Made by a program: the position numbers and the translations under genes
Assembly (NCBI RefSeq): GCF_003691585.1
Contig: NZ_CP033169.1
Coordinates: 1,736,001 to 1,800,000 of the forward strand
Length of the DNA stretch: 64,000 nt
Source of the DNA: Biomaibacter acetigenes
GTDB taxonomy: Bacteria; Bacillota; Thermosediminibacteria; Thermosediminibacterales; Tepidanaerobacteraceae
Direction of reading: 5' to 3'
The notes under the pieces: generated by a model
The model's database searches: none
The model's input: only the letters and a program-made list of their open reading frames with translations
What the model was told of the DNA's origin: nothing
Part shown: one piece after another, positions 25,638 through 34,446 of the stretch
How positions within the stretch are numbered: position 1 is the stretch's first letter
Layout of the letters: the number at the start of each line of letters is the position of its first letter

Positions 25638-25865
25638 AAACCAACCTTCTCCTTAAAACAAAAATCCGACTAAATCTTATAGCCGGTTGCACTACTCCAT
25701 CCGTCCGGTATAAGTGCCCAGATTTAACCGGAATTCATCTGGATCTATAATAAATATGCTTATTTTTTAAATAACTTTTGAGGAAATTCGACCAGATCCT
25801 GCATTATTTTTTATTATAATTCAACAGAAATTTAAAAAATCCTGCTACGTTAGACCTAAAACATA
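25638..25865 (-). promoter_or_regulatory. Leader/upstream region of the pilus operon, with a repeated GCAGGA motif
   Basis: About 230 bp without a gene. Two similar blocks on the minus strand, GCAGGA...AATTTC...AATT at 25816-25844 and GCAGGA...AATTTC...AAGTT at 25773-25802, are spaced 43 nt apart. The second contains GGTCGAA, one change from a Spo0A-type box. A TATAAT lies at about 25815-25820. Closer to pilB are short stems built on CCGG. I do not recognise a GEMM-I or GEMM-II riboswitch here. Confidence 0.4.
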
Positions 25866-25884
25866 AAAAAATAGCCTAACGGCT
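25866..25884 (-). terminator. Rho-independent terminator after the yqeG operon
   Basis: Stem AGCC/GGCT with a 4-nt loop (25873-25884), followed on the minus strand by a run of T (25864-25870). It overlaps the stop codon of the small gene at 25876. Confidence 0.7.
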
Positions 25885-26088
25885 TTTTATAAAATATAAA
25901 CTCATGCGAGGAGTCTTTTGATTTTTACCCGGTAAGCCCACATCCATCAATCTGTAATTACGGAGAATGGGGTTCTTTTCCTTCAATTCCCTGACAATTT
26001 TTTTTACTTCATACACGAGGACTATTGGTTCCTGAAGGTTTAGCTGCAGATGGCGGGGCACTGTTTTATTTATTGTTAATAATTCCAC
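25876..26088 (-). CDS. Small conserved-looking protein of unknown function
   Basis: About 70 residues (ELLTINKTVPRHLQLNLQEPIVLVYEVKKIVRELKEKNPILRNYRLMDVGL). The GTG at 26086-26088 is well placed after GGGGGG; the longer frame would start at 26106. Mixed alpha/beta, no membrane segment, no motif I recognise. It follows yqeG by 5-23 nt and ends in the operon terminator, so it is probably expressed with yqeG. Confidence 0.6.
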   Translation of the reverse strand: MELLTINKTVPRHLQLNLQEPIVLVYEVKKIVRELKEKNPILRNYRLMDVGLPGKNQKTPRMSLYFIKSR

Positions 26089-26111
26089 ATTATATCCCCC
26101 CATCATTATAT

Positions 26112-26627
26112 TTACAAAACCCTGGATATTAATCCTTTTTTTAACATCAGCTTCAATATCATACCTTCAAACCTGCGCATCAACCTGGTCCATATGAATT
26201 CCCTATCACTTACCGGTTTTACCAGTATGGCGAACATACCCATTCTTTTTGCTCCAAATATGTCGGTAAATATCTGGTCACCTACTACCGCCGCCTGGTT
26301 TATTTTTATACCGAGAATATTTAAACCCTTCAAAAATGCTTTTTTACGAGGTTTGATAGCCCTGGTCACTGCCGGTATCTGCAACTGTCGGGCACATTCA
26401 TTGATACGGCGGGCTCTGTTGTTTGATACAATACACAGGGATAAACCCTGGTCCTTACATTTTTTAACCCAATCCCGCAAATCCCGGTCGATATTAGAAC
26501 AATTCCACGGCAGCAAAGTATTATCCAGGTCTATTAAAAGCCCCTTTATGTTCTTTTTCTTTATATATTCAATATCGAGACTATATATGTTATCTAAATA
26601 CAGGTCCGGACAAAACATTTTCAGCAT
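26112..26627 (-). CDS. yqeG: YqeG family HAD-type phosphatase
   Basis: 171 residues, HAD subclass IIIA: motif I LLIDLDNTLLPW (nucleophile Asp), motif II IVSNNRARR, and motif III VGDQIFTDIFGAKRMG. YqeG proteins are predicted phosphatases; substrate unsettled. Normal length and start (MLKMFCPDLYLDNIYSLD). Confidence 0.93.
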   Translation of the reverse strand: MLKMFCPDLYLDNIYSLDIEYIKKKNIKGLLIDLDNTLLPWNCSNIDRDLRDWVKKCKDQGLSLCIVSNNRARRINECARQLQIPAVTRAIKPRKKAFLKGLNILGIKINQAAVVGDQIFTDIFGAKRMGMFAILVKPVSDREFIWTRLMRRFEGMILKLMLKKGLISRVL

Positions 26628-26681
26628 ATTTTACCCCATCACATATGTTTTTCTTTTTATATATGTTATATTAAAAAAACA

Positions 26682-27401
26682 TTATTTGCAACTATCTGTG
26701 TTTAATTCACTGAACAGTTTTTTTATAGCTCTTTTTTCTATTCGTGACACATAGGAACGGGATATGCCCAGGAGCTTGGCTATTTCTCTTTGAGTTTTAC
26801 TCGCACCGTTTAATAAACCGTATCTGAGCTCAATAACTTTTTGTTCCCGGCCTTTCAATACGGTTTTTATTTTTTCATGCAGTTTCTGCTGCTGGAATTT
26901 CTCTGCAATCCTGTCCGTGATGGCGTCGGAATCTGTTCCTAGAACATCCATCAAAGATATTTCGTTTCCTTCTTTGTCGACACCTATGGGGTCCTGTAAA
27001 TAAACTTCTGTTTTTATCTTTTTTGTAGCCCTGAGGTTCATTAATATTTCGTTTTCTATACATCTTGCTGCATATGTGGCAAGGCGGTTGCCTTTTCTGT
27101 TGTTAAAGGTGGTTATGGCTTTTATAAGGCCTATGGTGCCTATGGATATAAGGTCATCCATGTCTTCTCCGGTGCTGGCAAATTTCTTGACAATATGAGC
27201 TACCAGCCGCAGATTTCTTTCTATAAGGATGTTTCTGGCTTCTTCACTTCCGTTCTTGTAAAGTGTCAGGTATTTTTCCTCTTCTTCGGGGGAAAGAGGC
27301 TGCGGAAAAGTAGTACTGTTGGTTATAAATGCCAGCCATGCCAGAAATTCTTTAAAAAATAAAATACCCAAAGTCACCAGGACTGCAAGGGCATTCTCCA
27401 T
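26682..27401 (-). CDS. sigK: RNA polymerase sporulation sigma factor sigma-K
   Basis: About 239 residues. The first ~20 residues are the hydrophobic pro-sequence ([25 protein letters not shown]) removed by SpoIVFB. Then region 2 ([33 protein letters not shown] ... [13 protein letters not shown]) and region 4 with its helix-turn-helix ([27 protein letters not shown]). The gene is uninterrupted: no skin element. The ATG at 27399-27401 follows GGGAGG. Late mother-cell sigma factor. Confidence 0.95.
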   Translation of the reverse strand: MENALAVLVTLGILFFKEFLAWLAFITNSTTFPQPLSPEEEEKYLTLYKNGSEEARNILIERNLRLVAHIVKKFASTGEDMDDLISIGTIGLIKAITTFNNRKGNRLATYAARCIENEILMNLRATKKIKTEVYLQDPIGVDKEGNEISLMDVLGTDSDAITDRIAEKFQQQKLHEKIKTVLKGREQKVIELRYGLLNGASKTQREIAKLLGISRSYVSRIEKRAIKKLFSELNTDSCK

Positions 27402-27464
27402 TATGTTACACCTCCCTGTGCGGTACCTATAATATATGACTTTAGGTTTTAAAATGTGCAAGTA

Positions 27465-29055
27465 TTATTTGTGTAAATTTAATTTTTCTATGATATCCCT
27501 GAATACGGGCGCTGCTTTTACGGGGCCTGACCCTCCCTTTTCCAAAAAAACCGATATGATGTAACGAGGTGATTTTACCGGATAATATCCCACGAACCAT
27601 GCATGGTATTTATTTTTTCCAATTTCCGCGGTCCCGGTTTTTCCGGCACTTTCTCCAAGAGAGGGTGAAGGCATGGCATTGATTCCCGTGCCGTATCTTG
27701 TTACATCTTGCAGCGCCTGTTTAACCATTTTTGCAGTTTTTTCCGATACAACCCTCTTTTTTTCCTGGCTTGAAGGCAGTGGTACGGTCCGGCCGTCGGC
27801 TTCTACCATCTCCATGGTTAAATGAGGTTTTATCAAAATACCATCATTCACTATAGCTAGAACCATCTGTGCAGCCTGCAGAGGGGTAAGCTGTATAGGC
27901 CCCTGGCCAATGGAGATATTGCCTATATCCTGATAATACACATTTTGAGCAGTGGGTATAAATCCAGGTTTTTCTTCGGGCAAATCCCCAAGGGTCTTTT
28001 CTCCAAGCCCGAATCTTTTTGCATATTCAAGGATTTTTTGTTTACCCAATCTCAAACCCAACTGAATAAAAACCGTATTGCAGGACCTGGCGGTTGCTTC
28101 CTTCAGCGTAATTTCACCATGACCACCCCTGTCGTAGCTTTCACATTTGAATATATTGCCGCCCACTTTAATAAAACCAGGACAATAAAATTTTTCATCC
28201 AGGTCTGTTATACCCTCCTCCAAAGCTGCTGAAAGAACGACTATCTTGAAGATGGAACCCGGGGAAAAAGCCTCTATAGCCCTGTTTATCAAAGGCGCAT
28301 CTTCCCTGTTCAGGTATTCTTCTATATGGTATTGTTTATAATTTGGACGGCTGGCCATGGAAAGGACCCTCGCCGGTTTTTGCATCGAGAATTACCACTG
28401 CTCCCATGGGCACCCTTTCATCCATCACCTGCTCCACTATGGCCTGAATATTTTTATCTATGGTGAGTTTTATACCCCCTGTGGCCTCTTTGTATTGCTG
28501 TATCGCACCGGGTATGGGCTGGCCAAAACCATCGCTGATTATGGTGTTTTTTACCCCTAAGTTATTTAATATTTTTTCAAAGCTTTTTTCTATTCCGGTC
28601 TGGTTTTTATACCCCACTACATGGGTAGCCAGTGCCGAAGGCCCATAAGCGACCTTTTTTTTATATATAAAAACACCAGGCGTCTTACCCATTAAGTCCC
28701 GGATTGTATCGTAGTTTTCCTGGCAAATTTTTATATTTTGAGGTTTTTCAGCACCGGAAGAATTTAATATCCCTTTTTCTATAAGCAATTTTCTTTGAGA
28801 GTTTGACAGCCATCGAGGTGATATAATGGCATATGTTTCATAATATGAACCTGTTAAAGGTTCTCCATTTCTGTCATATATTTCACCCTTCAAATTATCC
28901 ACAACAGGGCCAATCCTTTGGGACTCGGCCTTTTTTAAATAAAAAGAACCCCTTAAAACCTGGATATAAAACAAGCGCAATATTAACATAGAACTAAAAA
29001 ACAATATGATAGTATATAGTAAAAACATCCGCATGTCTTTTTGCATCCCGTTCAC
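27465..29055 (-). pseudogene. Penicillin-binding transpeptidase (PBP2/SpoVD-like), one apparent frameshift
   Basis: Two frames together make one class B PBP. The upstream part (28336-29055) has a membrane helix (about 10-30), a dimerisation domain (VVDNLKGEIYDRNGEPL) and ends at VVILDAKTGE. The downstream part resumes with VLSMASRPNYKQYHIEEYL and holds the transpeptidase: SxxK in SPGSIFK, SCN in TARSCNTVF, and KTGTAE. Removing one base from CCC at 28367-28369 joins them into 1590 bp, 529 residues. Synthesises peptidoglycan cross-links; next to mltG and sigK, it could serve division or spore cortex. Most likely a sequence error; if real, the transpeptidase is lost. The start (GTG 29055 or ATG 29046) is uncertain. 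Confidence 0.85.
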
Positions 29056-29167
29056 CCAGGAGTATAATTCCCATTTTATTGGATATTATTCCCCCGGTAA
29101 CCGCTCTGTATATTACTGATATTTAATTTTTCAGGATATCCAGCGGGTACTGGAAATTCCGGCTTTG

Positions 29168-30247
29168 TTATTTGTCACCTTCTGCATGTTTTTTATTCCT
29201 CAGGTGTTCGGCATAGGTTTTATTAAAAGTGTGAGTGCCGTCCCCATTGGAAACAAAGTATAAATAATCGGTATCAGCAGGGTTCAGTGCCGCTTCGATG
29301 GAAGAAATTCCTGGAGCACCGATAGGCCCCGGCGGCAAACCCGAATGTTTATATGTATTATACGGTGAATCCACTTCCAGGTCCTTTAAAGTCAGGAATT
29401 CTTTATGTTCTTTTAGAACATACTCTACTGTGGCGCAGGACTGAAGCGCCATGCCTTTTTTCAGTCGGTTGTGGAAAACCGAGGATATTACGGGCCTTTC
29501 CGCCGCAAGTTTGGCCTCTGCCTCGATAATAGAAGCCAGAGTTACAACCTGGTAAATGGTAAGACCGATTTTTTCCTGCTGTAAATCATAACCTCTGCCG
29601 AAATACATCTCGTTAAACCTTTTCAGTAAAATATCTATATAATAATGGGCAGGTTTTTCCTCGGGCAAAAAATATGTATCGGGGAACAAAAAACCTTCCA
29701 GAGTGGCATCCGGAGGAAGACCCTCAAGAAATTTATATTTATCTTTAAAGTATACAGGTTTGGCCGCCTGCAAAAATTCCTCTTTAGATAAAATATTATG
29801 TTCCTGAAATATTGCGGCCATTTTTTCCAGAGTAATGCCCTCCGGAATTGTTATTTTTTGTTCCTTCCTCAGCACATCTCCTGAAATCATTTTTTTAAGT
29901 ATTTCACCGGGGGACATTGAAGGACTCAACAAATATGTACCGGATTTTATCCTTACATCATACCCATTTATTTTTGCATAAAGGTTAAAAACCATCGGAT
30001 TTTTTATGAGACCTTCTTTGTACATGTTTTGAGCAAGCTCTTTTGCCGGGCTACCGCTTTTCACGTCGAATTCCACAAAGGCTTCGCTGGCTTTATCTTT
30101 TGGATATAACATTAAATGAAACCAGGACAGGGCAAAAAAAACAATACCCAGGATGGTTAGAACAGACACCAGCATTTTTATGTGGCTTTTTATATATAAA
30201 TATATAGCACTCTCTATGAATCTCTGCCATATTATTTTATAATTCAC
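29168..30247 (-). CDS. mltG: Endolytic murein transglycosylase MltG
   Basis: 359 residues from a GTG start. One N-terminal membrane helix (about 23-45), a LysM-like subdomain (ITIPEGITLEKMAAIFQEHN), then the YceG catalytic domain with the Glu in LASIIEAEAKLAAERPVISSVFHNRL and the ending PYNTYKHSGLPPGPIGAPG. Cuts nascent glycan strands to end synthesis. A 112-bp gap without a recognisable gene separates it from the PBP. Confidence 0.95.
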   Translation of the reverse strand: MNYKIIWQRFIESAIYLYIKSHIKMLVSVLTILGIVFFALSWFHLMLYPKDKASEAFVEFDVKSGSPAKELAQNMYKEGLIKNPMVFNLYAKINGYDVRIKSGTYLLSPSMSPGEILKKMISGDVLRKEQKITIPEGITLEKMAAIFQEHNILSKEEFLQAAKPVYFKDKYKFLEGLPPDATLEGFLFPDTYFLPEEKPAHYYIDILLKRFNEMYFGRGYDLQQEKIGLTIYQVVTLASIIEAEAKLAAERPVISSVFHNRLKKGMALQSCATVEYVLKEHKEFLTLKDLEVDSPYNTYKHSGLPPGPIGAPGISSIEAALNPADTDYLYFVSNGDGTHTFNKTYAEHLRNKKHAEGDK

Positions 30248-30268
30248 GGAGTTCTCACCTTCTTTGCC

Positions 30269-30739
30269 TTATTTTTCAAAAAGCCCTGCAAGGCCTGTCC
30301 TTTTTATAAAATAGTATAACGGAATCCCCAGACCTGCCACTGCAACAAATTCCCCTATACCGATGTATAACACGGTTATCCAGTAGGGCATATCATACAA
30401 GAAACTCAGATAGTATGATACTCCAAAGGCATTTAAAACCACAGGCGGTACAGCGCCCAGCAACGGATTTTTCATTTTGCCCGTCATATATGCCGCAACT
30501 AGGGTAATAAGGCTTCCACCGTATATATCCCAGGGGCCCAGGCCCCCCAGAATATTTGCAAGAAGGCATCCCACAAAAAGCCCCGGAATGGCCGAGCTTT
30601 CAAGCATAGGTAAAATGGTCAGGGCTTCGGATACCCTTACCTGTATGGGGCCGTAACTGATGGGCTTTAAAAGGTAAGTGACGGCAGCGTAAATAGATGC
30701 TATGGCTGCGGCTCTTGCCAGATAACGTATTTGATTCAT
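30269..30739 (-). CDS. queT: QueT transporter family protein
   Basis: 156 residues with about five membrane helices and the pattern YLLKPISYGPIQVRVSEALTILP and GLFVGCLLANILGGLGPWDIYGGS. Substrate-binding component of an ECF-type importer for queuosine precursors. QueT genes often follow a preQ1 riboswitch; I do not see one in this leader. tgt at the right end of the window uses the same pathway. Confidence 0.9.
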   Translation of the reverse strand: MNQIRYLARAAAIASIYAAVTYLLKPISYGPIQVRVSEALTILPMLESSAIPGLFVGCLLANILGGLGPWDIYGGSLITLVAAYMTGKMKNPLLGAVPPVVLNAFGVSYYLSFLYDMPYWITVLYIGIGEFVAVAGLGIPLYYFIKRTGLAGLFEK

Positions 30740-30818
30740 AATTACCCTCCTTTCTCAGATATTTTTTGTATTTATACGAAAAATATTATTTCCATAACCC
30801 CTTTACATGACCACTTTA

Positions 30819-30847
30819 AGTTTATCCTTACTTCATCATACAGTCAA
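30819..30847 (-). promoter_or_regulatory. Promoter of the queT-mltG-PBP transcription unit
   Basis: On the minus strand: TTGACT (30842-30847), 17-bp spacer, TAAACT (30819-30824). It leaves an ~80-nt leader to queT that contains an AT-rich stem (TTTTCGTAT/ATACAAAA) but no recognised riboswitch. Confidence 0.6.
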
Positions 30848-30873
30848 CAATTTGAATCCGATCAAAATACTTA

Positions 30874-30902
30874 TTTACAACGAAATTTTTTTATTATATA
30901 AT
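30874..30902 (+). promoter_or_regulatory. Promoter of the riboswitch-ATPase unit
   Basis: TTTACA (30874-30879), 17-bp spacer, TATAAT (30897-30902), directly upstream of the yybP-ykoY leader and divergent from the queT promoter. Confidence 0.75.
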
Positions 30903-30931
30903 TTATAAACATGAGGTAAATATTTATCTAT

Positions 30932-31062
30932 TCCCGTTAAAGGGGAGTAGCCATGTTGATAAAGCCACCAGCACGGTATTTTTACCTGGCTTTATCCTCT
31001 GGATTCACCGGAGGGCAAGACCTTTAACATAATTCGCAAGAGTTATGTAAAGGTCTTTTTTG
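30932..31062 (+). promoter_or_regulatory. yybP-ykoY (manganese) riboswitch with terminator
   Basis: The signature AAAGGGGAGTAGCC (30940-30953) and the matching distal strand GGAGGGCAAGACCTTT (31009-31024) mark the yybP-ykoY class, with a central paired region in between. An intrinsic terminator follows: AGACCTTTAACATAA pairs with TTATGTAAAGGTCT (31019-31054) and then a T-run. The 3' aptamer strand also forms the terminator, so ligand binding should favour read-through. The class senses Mn2+ and usually controls cation exporters, as here. Confidence 0.9.
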
Positions 31063-31161
31063 CTTTCTATAACAATCTTCAGGAAAGGAGTGATTATTTT
31101 TATTATTAAAAACGTGTTATCTACAAATAATATTAATATAAACTGAGAGGGAGGGTAACTT

Positions 31162-33864
31162 TTGGAAAACAAAAAGTGGTATACACTGGAGAAAAAAGAT
31201 GTTTCGAAAGTTTTAAAAACCCACCTGGAAAATGGCCTTTCTTCCGAACAAGCTCAGGAAAAGTTGAAGTCCCATGGTTACAATGAACTTGTGGGTAAGA
31301 GAGGCCAGACCATATGGGAAATGCTTCTGGAACAATTCAAGGATTTTCTGGTACTTATTTTGATTGCGGCAAGTTTAGTTTCCATACTCATCGGAGAGGT
31401 GACTGATTCTGCCGTAATCATACTTATTGTTATATTAAATGCCGTTCTGGGTGTAATTCAGGAGTCACGAGCCAGTAAAGCTCTCGAGGCATTGAAAAAA
31501 ATGGCGGCTCCTGAAGCAAAGGTAATTCGCGATGGACACATTAAAGAAATCCCTGCGCGAGAACTGGTCCCCGGCGACCTGGTCCTTCTAGAGGCAGGAA
31601 ATTATGTGCCGGCGGATTTGCGCCTGGTAGAGAGCATGAATTTGAAGATCGATGAGGCTTCCCTTACCGGTGAATCCGTTCCCGTAGAAAAAAATGCTGA
31701 TATAGTGTTTCAGGAAGAGGTGCCTCTTGGGGATAGGACAAATTCTGCTTTTATGGGAACGGTGGTTAGCTACGGCAGGGGTAAAGGCGTGGTAGTATCC
31801 ACCGGTATGAACACTGAGATAGGCATGATTGCCGAAATGCTTGAGTCCTATCAGGAAGAAGATACTCCCCTGCAGAAAAAACTCGCCGAACTCGGTAAAA
31901 TATTGGGCATTGCCAGCCTCGCCATTTGCGGGGTAGTGTTCCTGCTGGGGCTTTTAAGAGGAGTTCCAGTACTGGAAATGTTCATGACTGCAGTGAGTCT
32001 CGCCGTGGCTGCCATACCCGAGGGACTGCCGGCCATTGTGACCATAGTGCTGGCCCTCGGCATGCAGCGCATGGTTAAACGCCATTCCATAATCAAAAAG
32101 CTTCATGCCGTTGAAACCCTGGGCAGCACCACGGTTATATGTTCCGATAAGACCGGAACACTTACTCAAAATGAGATGACCGCCACCAGGATTTATACCG
32201 ATGGAAAAATGTATTCATTATCGGGCGAAGGTTACCGCCCTTACGGTGAATTCACTTTTGACAATTCCAAAATAGATCCAAAGGCGGATGCTCATCTTCA
32301 GCTTTTGCTTACCATCGGAACACTCTGTAATGATGCAAAGCTGGAGGAAAGCGGTACCGAAAAGGATAACGAGAAATCCTGGCGCATACTGGGGGACCCC
32401 ACGGAAGGCGCCCTGGTGGTCGCTGCCGCAAAGGCAGGTATTTACACATCGGACCTGGAAAAAACCATGCCGCGCCTTCAGGAAATACCCTTTGATTCCG
32501 ATAGAAAGCGTATGACCACCTTCCATCCGGCCGGGCAGGGATATGTTGCCTATATAAAAGGCGCTCCGGATGTAATGCTAAATTTATCCACAACGATTTA
32601 TAAATCGGGCAAGGTGGTGCCCATCACCGATGAGGACAGAAAAAATATTTTAGAGGCAAACCACCATATGGCCACCCAGGCGCTTAGAGTTCTGGCCATT
32701 GCATATAAGGATGTCAACGCTATCCCTCAGGAACCGGACCCCGCGGATATTGAAAAAGACATGACCTTTGTGGGACTGATAGGCATGATAGATCCGGCAA
32801 GGCCTGAAGCCAGAGAAGCCATAAGGGTGTGTAAAGGCGCCGGCATCCGCCCGGTGATGATAACCGGAGACTACAAAGATACGGCCGTTGCCATAGCAAA
32901 AGAGTTAGGAATGCTCGAAGACGAGTCAAGAGTTTTAACAGGGGCAGAACTGGATACGCTGAGCGATGAGGAATTGACCGCGGCGGCAAAAGATGTTTCA
33001 GTTTATGCCAGGGTCTCTCCTGTTCACAAGCTCAAAATCGTGGATGCTATAAAGAAAAACGGTCATATTGTCGCCATGACCGGTGACGGAGTAAATGATG
33101 CGCCGGCTTTAAAGAAAGCGGATATCGGTGTAGCCATGGGTATCACGGGCACCGATGTGGCCAAAGAAACTGCCGACATGATTTTGACCGATGATAATTT
33201 TGCCAGCATTGTGGCGGCGGTAGAGGAAGGAAGGGTCATATACTCCAATATACGCAAATTCATATTCTTCCTTCTGTCATGCAATATAGCCGAGATATTG
33301 ATTATATTCGTAGCAATGCTTATAGGTTTGCCCGTGCCTTTAAAACCCATACAGCTTTTGTGGTTGAACCTGCTGACAGACGCCTTCCCGGCCCTGGCGC
33401 TGGGTATGGAAAAGAAAGAGCCCAATATCATGAACAGGCCGCCGCGGAAGCCCGATGAACCAATAATGGATACCCGCATGAAGTGGCAGATAGCTATCCA
33501 GAGTACTTTCATGACCGTATCGGTCCTTGGTGTTTTCATATATGCATTAAAATTTACAAACGGTGTCGAAGCCGCACGCACCTATGCCTTTGCAACACTA
33601 ATCTTCAGTGAACTCCTGCGGGCATATACATCCCGCTCCGAAACCTACTCGGTATTCAGCATAGGCTTTTTTGCAAATAAATTTATGGTTGGCGGTACCG
33701 TCATATCTTTCTTACTACTATTGATTGTTCTATACGTTCCGTATTTAAGAGGAGTATTCGATACCACATTCCTGTCATTCTACGATTGGGATATAATAGT
33801 GGCCTTTGGTTTAATACCCTTTGTAGCTGCCGAAGTGAGCAAGATTTTTCTCAGAAGGAATTAA
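31162..33864 (+). CDS. Cation-exporting P-type ATPase (Ca2+/Mn2+ type, P2A)
   Basis: 900 residues from TTG after GGGAGGG. Complete P2-type pump: cation N-domain, TGES dephosphorylation loop (about 169), PEGLPA in membrane helix 4 (about 286), phosphorylation motif DKTGTLT (about 327), nucleotide-domain KGAPD, MITGDY, TGDGVNDAP (about 640), and helix 6 NLLTDAFPALALG. The SERCA/PMCA-like sequence alone would suggest Ca2+; the Mn2+ riboswitch upstream makes Mn2+ export the more likely main role. Single-gene unit closed by a terminator shared with fur. Confidence 0.93.
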   Translation: MENKKWYTLEKKDVSKVLKTHLENGLSSEQAQEKLKSHGYNELVGKRGQTIWEMLLEQFKDFLVLILIAASLVSILIGEVTDSAVIILIVILNAVLGVIQESRASKALEALKKMAAPEAKVIRDGHIKEIPARELVPGDLVLLEAGNYVPADLRLVESMNLKIDEASLTGESVPVEKNADIVFQEEVPLGDRTNSAFMGTVVSYGRGKGVVVSTGMNTEIGMIAEMLESYQEEDTPLQKKLAELGKILGIASLAICGVVFLLGLLRGVPVLEMFMTAVSLAVAAIPEGLPAIVTIVLALGMQRMVKRHSIIKKLHAVETLGSTTVICSDKTGTLTQNEMTATRIYTDGKMYSLSGEGYRPYGEFTFDNSKIDPKADAHLQLLLTIGTLCNDAKLEESGTEKDNEKSWRILGDPTEGALVVAAAKAGIYTSDLEKTMPRLQEIPFDSDRKRMTTFHPAGQGYVAYIKGAPDVMLNLSTTIYKSGKVVPITDEDRKNILEANHHMATQALRVLAIAYKDVNAIPQEPDPADIEKDMTFVGLIGMIDPARPEAREAIRVCKGAGIRPVMITGDYKDTAVAIAKELGMLEDESRVLTGAELDTLSDEELTAAAKDVSVYARVSPVHKLKIVDAIKKNGHIVAMTGDGVNDAPALKKADIGVAMGITGTDVAKETADMILTDDNFASIVAAVEEGRVIYSNIRKFIFFLLSCNIAEILIIFVAMLIGLPVPLKPIQLLWLNLLTDAFPALALGMEKKEPNIMNRPPRKPDEPIMDTRMKWQIAIQSTFMTVSVLGVFIYALKFTNGVEAARTYAFATLIFSELLRAYTSRSETYSVFSIGFFANKFMVGGTVISFLLLLIVLYVPYLRGVFDTTFLSFYDWDIIVAFGLIPFVAAEVSKIFLRRN

Positions 33865-33880
33865 AGTCAAACTCAAAAAT

Positions 33881-33912
33881 AAAAAGACCTGTCGTGCTTG
33901 ACAGGTCTTTTT
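33881..33912. terminator. Bidirectional terminator between the ATPase and fur
   Basis: AAAAAGACCTGTC (33881-33893) pairs perfectly with GACAGGTCTTTTT (33900-33912) over a 6-nt loop, giving T-runs on both strands; it serves the convergent ATPase and fur genes. Confidence 0.9.
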
Positions 33913-34384
33913 ATTTATCATACGTTTGCTGACATTCCTTGCAGTATCCAAGGAATTTGACCACATGGTCTACTACTTTAAAGTCATTGCCTATTTCAAT
34001 TTTTTGTTCCAGTTCGTCGAGAAAGTCATCATCAAATTCTAAAACTTTGCCGCATTTAATGCATATAAGGTGATGGTGCTGGTGTTTTTGATCCTCGCTT
34101 AACTCGTATCTATAACACCCATCTCCGAAATTGAGTTTCTTTATTATATCGAAGTCATCGAATAACTGAAGAGTCCTGTAAATGGTGGCAAGACCTACAT
34201 CGGGAAACTTTTCTTTAACAAGACCGTAAATTTCTTCCGTGCTCAGGTGTTTTGACTGGTTTTCTAAAAGTACATCCAGTGTAGCTCTTCTCTGAGGAGT
34301 AAGTTTACATTCTTTTCCCTTTAGTTTTTCCTCAATCAGTTTTATGCGGCGATTTTTTTCATCTTGTTTTTCTGCTAATTCCAC
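33911..34384 (-). CDS. fur: Fur family transcriptional regulator
   Basis: 157 residues from GTG after GGGGGG. Winged helix domain (LTPQRRATLDVLLENQSKHLSTEEIYGLV ... VGLATIYRTLQLFDD), hinge with metal-binding His cluster (QKHQHHHLICIKCGKVLEF) and the two CxxC pairs (CIKC, CKEC) of the structural zinc. Could be Fur, Zur or PerR; the HHH cluster does not settle it. Has its own promoter, so it is separate from serA. Confidence 0.92.
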   Translation of the reverse strand: MELAEKQDEKNRRIKLIEEKLKGKECKLTPQRRATLDVLLENQSKHLSTEEIYGLVKEKFPDVGLATIYRTLQLFDDFDIIKKLNFGDGCYRYELSEDQKHQHHHLICIKCGKVLEFDDDFLDELEQKIEIGNDFKVVDHVVKFLGYCKECQQTYDK

Positions 34385-34413
34385 TTTCGTCCCCCCTGAT
34401 TCGTCCTACCACT

Positions 34414-34442
34414 AGTATAGTGCAAATAAAAATCATTGTCAA
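34414..34442 (-). promoter_or_regulatory. Promoter of fur
   Basis: On the minus strand: TTGACA (34437-34442), 17-bp spacer, TATACT (34414-34419). It overlaps the last bases upstream of the serA stop. The AT-rich spacer could hold a Fur-type operator, but no clean inverted repeat is visible. Confidence 0.8.
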
Positions 34443-34446
34443 GAAT

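Noticed and set aside
25638-25760. Cyclic-di-GMP (GEMM) riboswitch upstream of pilB
   Set aside because: The CCGG-rich stems were suggestive in a pilus leader, but neither the GEMM-I nor the GEMM-II conserved core is visible.
26682-27401. Interrupted sigK (skin element)
   Set aside because: The gene is continuous from pro-sequence to region 4.
30740-30820. preQ1 riboswitch upstream of queT
   Set aside because: The leader has an AT-rich stem but no preQ1-I pattern (hairpin plus A-rich tail with conserved C).
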